Below, piece after piece: positions 5,192 through 5,282 of a stretch of 5,282 nucleotides of DNA. The translations under genes and the position numbers were made by a program. The first letter of the stretch is position 1, and each line of letters starts with the position of its first letter. The stretch covers positions 1 through 5,282 of the forward strand of contig JAWLGU010000150.1 of NCBI GenBank assembly GCA_041690675.1. The letters run 5' to 3'. The notes beneath the pieces were generated by a model. That model saw only the letters and a program-made list of their open reading frames with translations, was not told the origin of the DNA and made no database searches. Origin of the DNA: UBA7803 sp041690675 (lineage in GTDB: Bacteria > Pseudomonadota > Gammaproteobacteria > Pseudomonadales > Azotimanducaceae).

Positions 5192-5282
5192 ATGGCCACA
5201 CAGGCGCCCGTCACCCCCGACGAGGGAACCATTCGCTTCGCCTACGCCCTGGAGGCGCCGGAGGGGCCGGTGGCGCCCCCGG
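5192..5282 (+). CDS. Start of a divergent gene, cut by the window edge; perhaps class II aldolase/adducin family
   Basis: An open frame from the ATG at 5192 runs to the window end (30 codons, beginning MATQAPVTPDEGTIRFAY) with no stop. It has the expected G/C-rich third positions and is divergent from the NTF2-like gene across 120 bp. The segment DEGTIRFAYALEAPEGP recalls the N-terminal DEGxIKF pattern that I remember from some bacterial class II aldolase/adducin-like proteins. Thirty residues are too few to assign it, so both the product and even the gene's reality are tentative. Confidence 0.4.
   Translation, partial: MATQAPVTPDEGTIRFAYALEAPEGPVAPP

Overview
The window is very GC-rich, coding-dense DNA with strong third-position G/C bias. 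The gene families (a KdsD-type arabinose-5-phosphate isomerase, a LysR regulator, short GAGG ribosome binding sites) suggest a high-GC Gram-negative bacterium, most likely a proteobacterium. That placement is inference, and no marker gene here fixes the genus.

Layout: (1) 84-683 (+) is a single-domain sugar-phosphate isomerase of the KpsF/GutQ/KdsD family. It converges with (2) 699-1643 (-), a LysR-type regulator. (3) 1644-1809 is the regulatory region between the regulator and the divergent (4) 1810-2871 (+) citrate synthase-like gene. This pair has the same arrangement as citR-citA of Bacillus subtilis, and the enzyme shares with B. subtilis CitA a Glu in place of the usual catalytic Asp. 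(5) 2872-3005, between convergent genes, is filled by two opposed arrays of a 7-bp repeat (TCCGCTR, nine units, then five units in inverse orientation) that can fold into a long imperfect hairpin. (6) 5071 down to 3006 (-) is a three-gene operon: an exported NTF2-like protein, then a PLP-dependent cystathionine gamma-synthase/lyase, then a GNAT acetyltransferase. Each gene starts exactly 8 nt after a GAGG, and at both internal junctions that GAGG overlaps the TGA stop of the preceding gene. A sigma70-like promoter lies at 5103-5131. (7) 5192-5282 (+) is the start of a divergent gene cut by the window edge.

The LysR protein probably controls the citrate synthase-like gene at the entry to the TCA cycle. 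The minus-strand operon is centred on sulfur amino acid metabolism with two accessory proteins of unknown role. No mobile element, CRISPR array, tRNA or rRNA was seen. The most unusual structure is the mirrored heptamer array. The most interesting gene-level signal is the CitR/CitA-like pair with its catalytic substitution.
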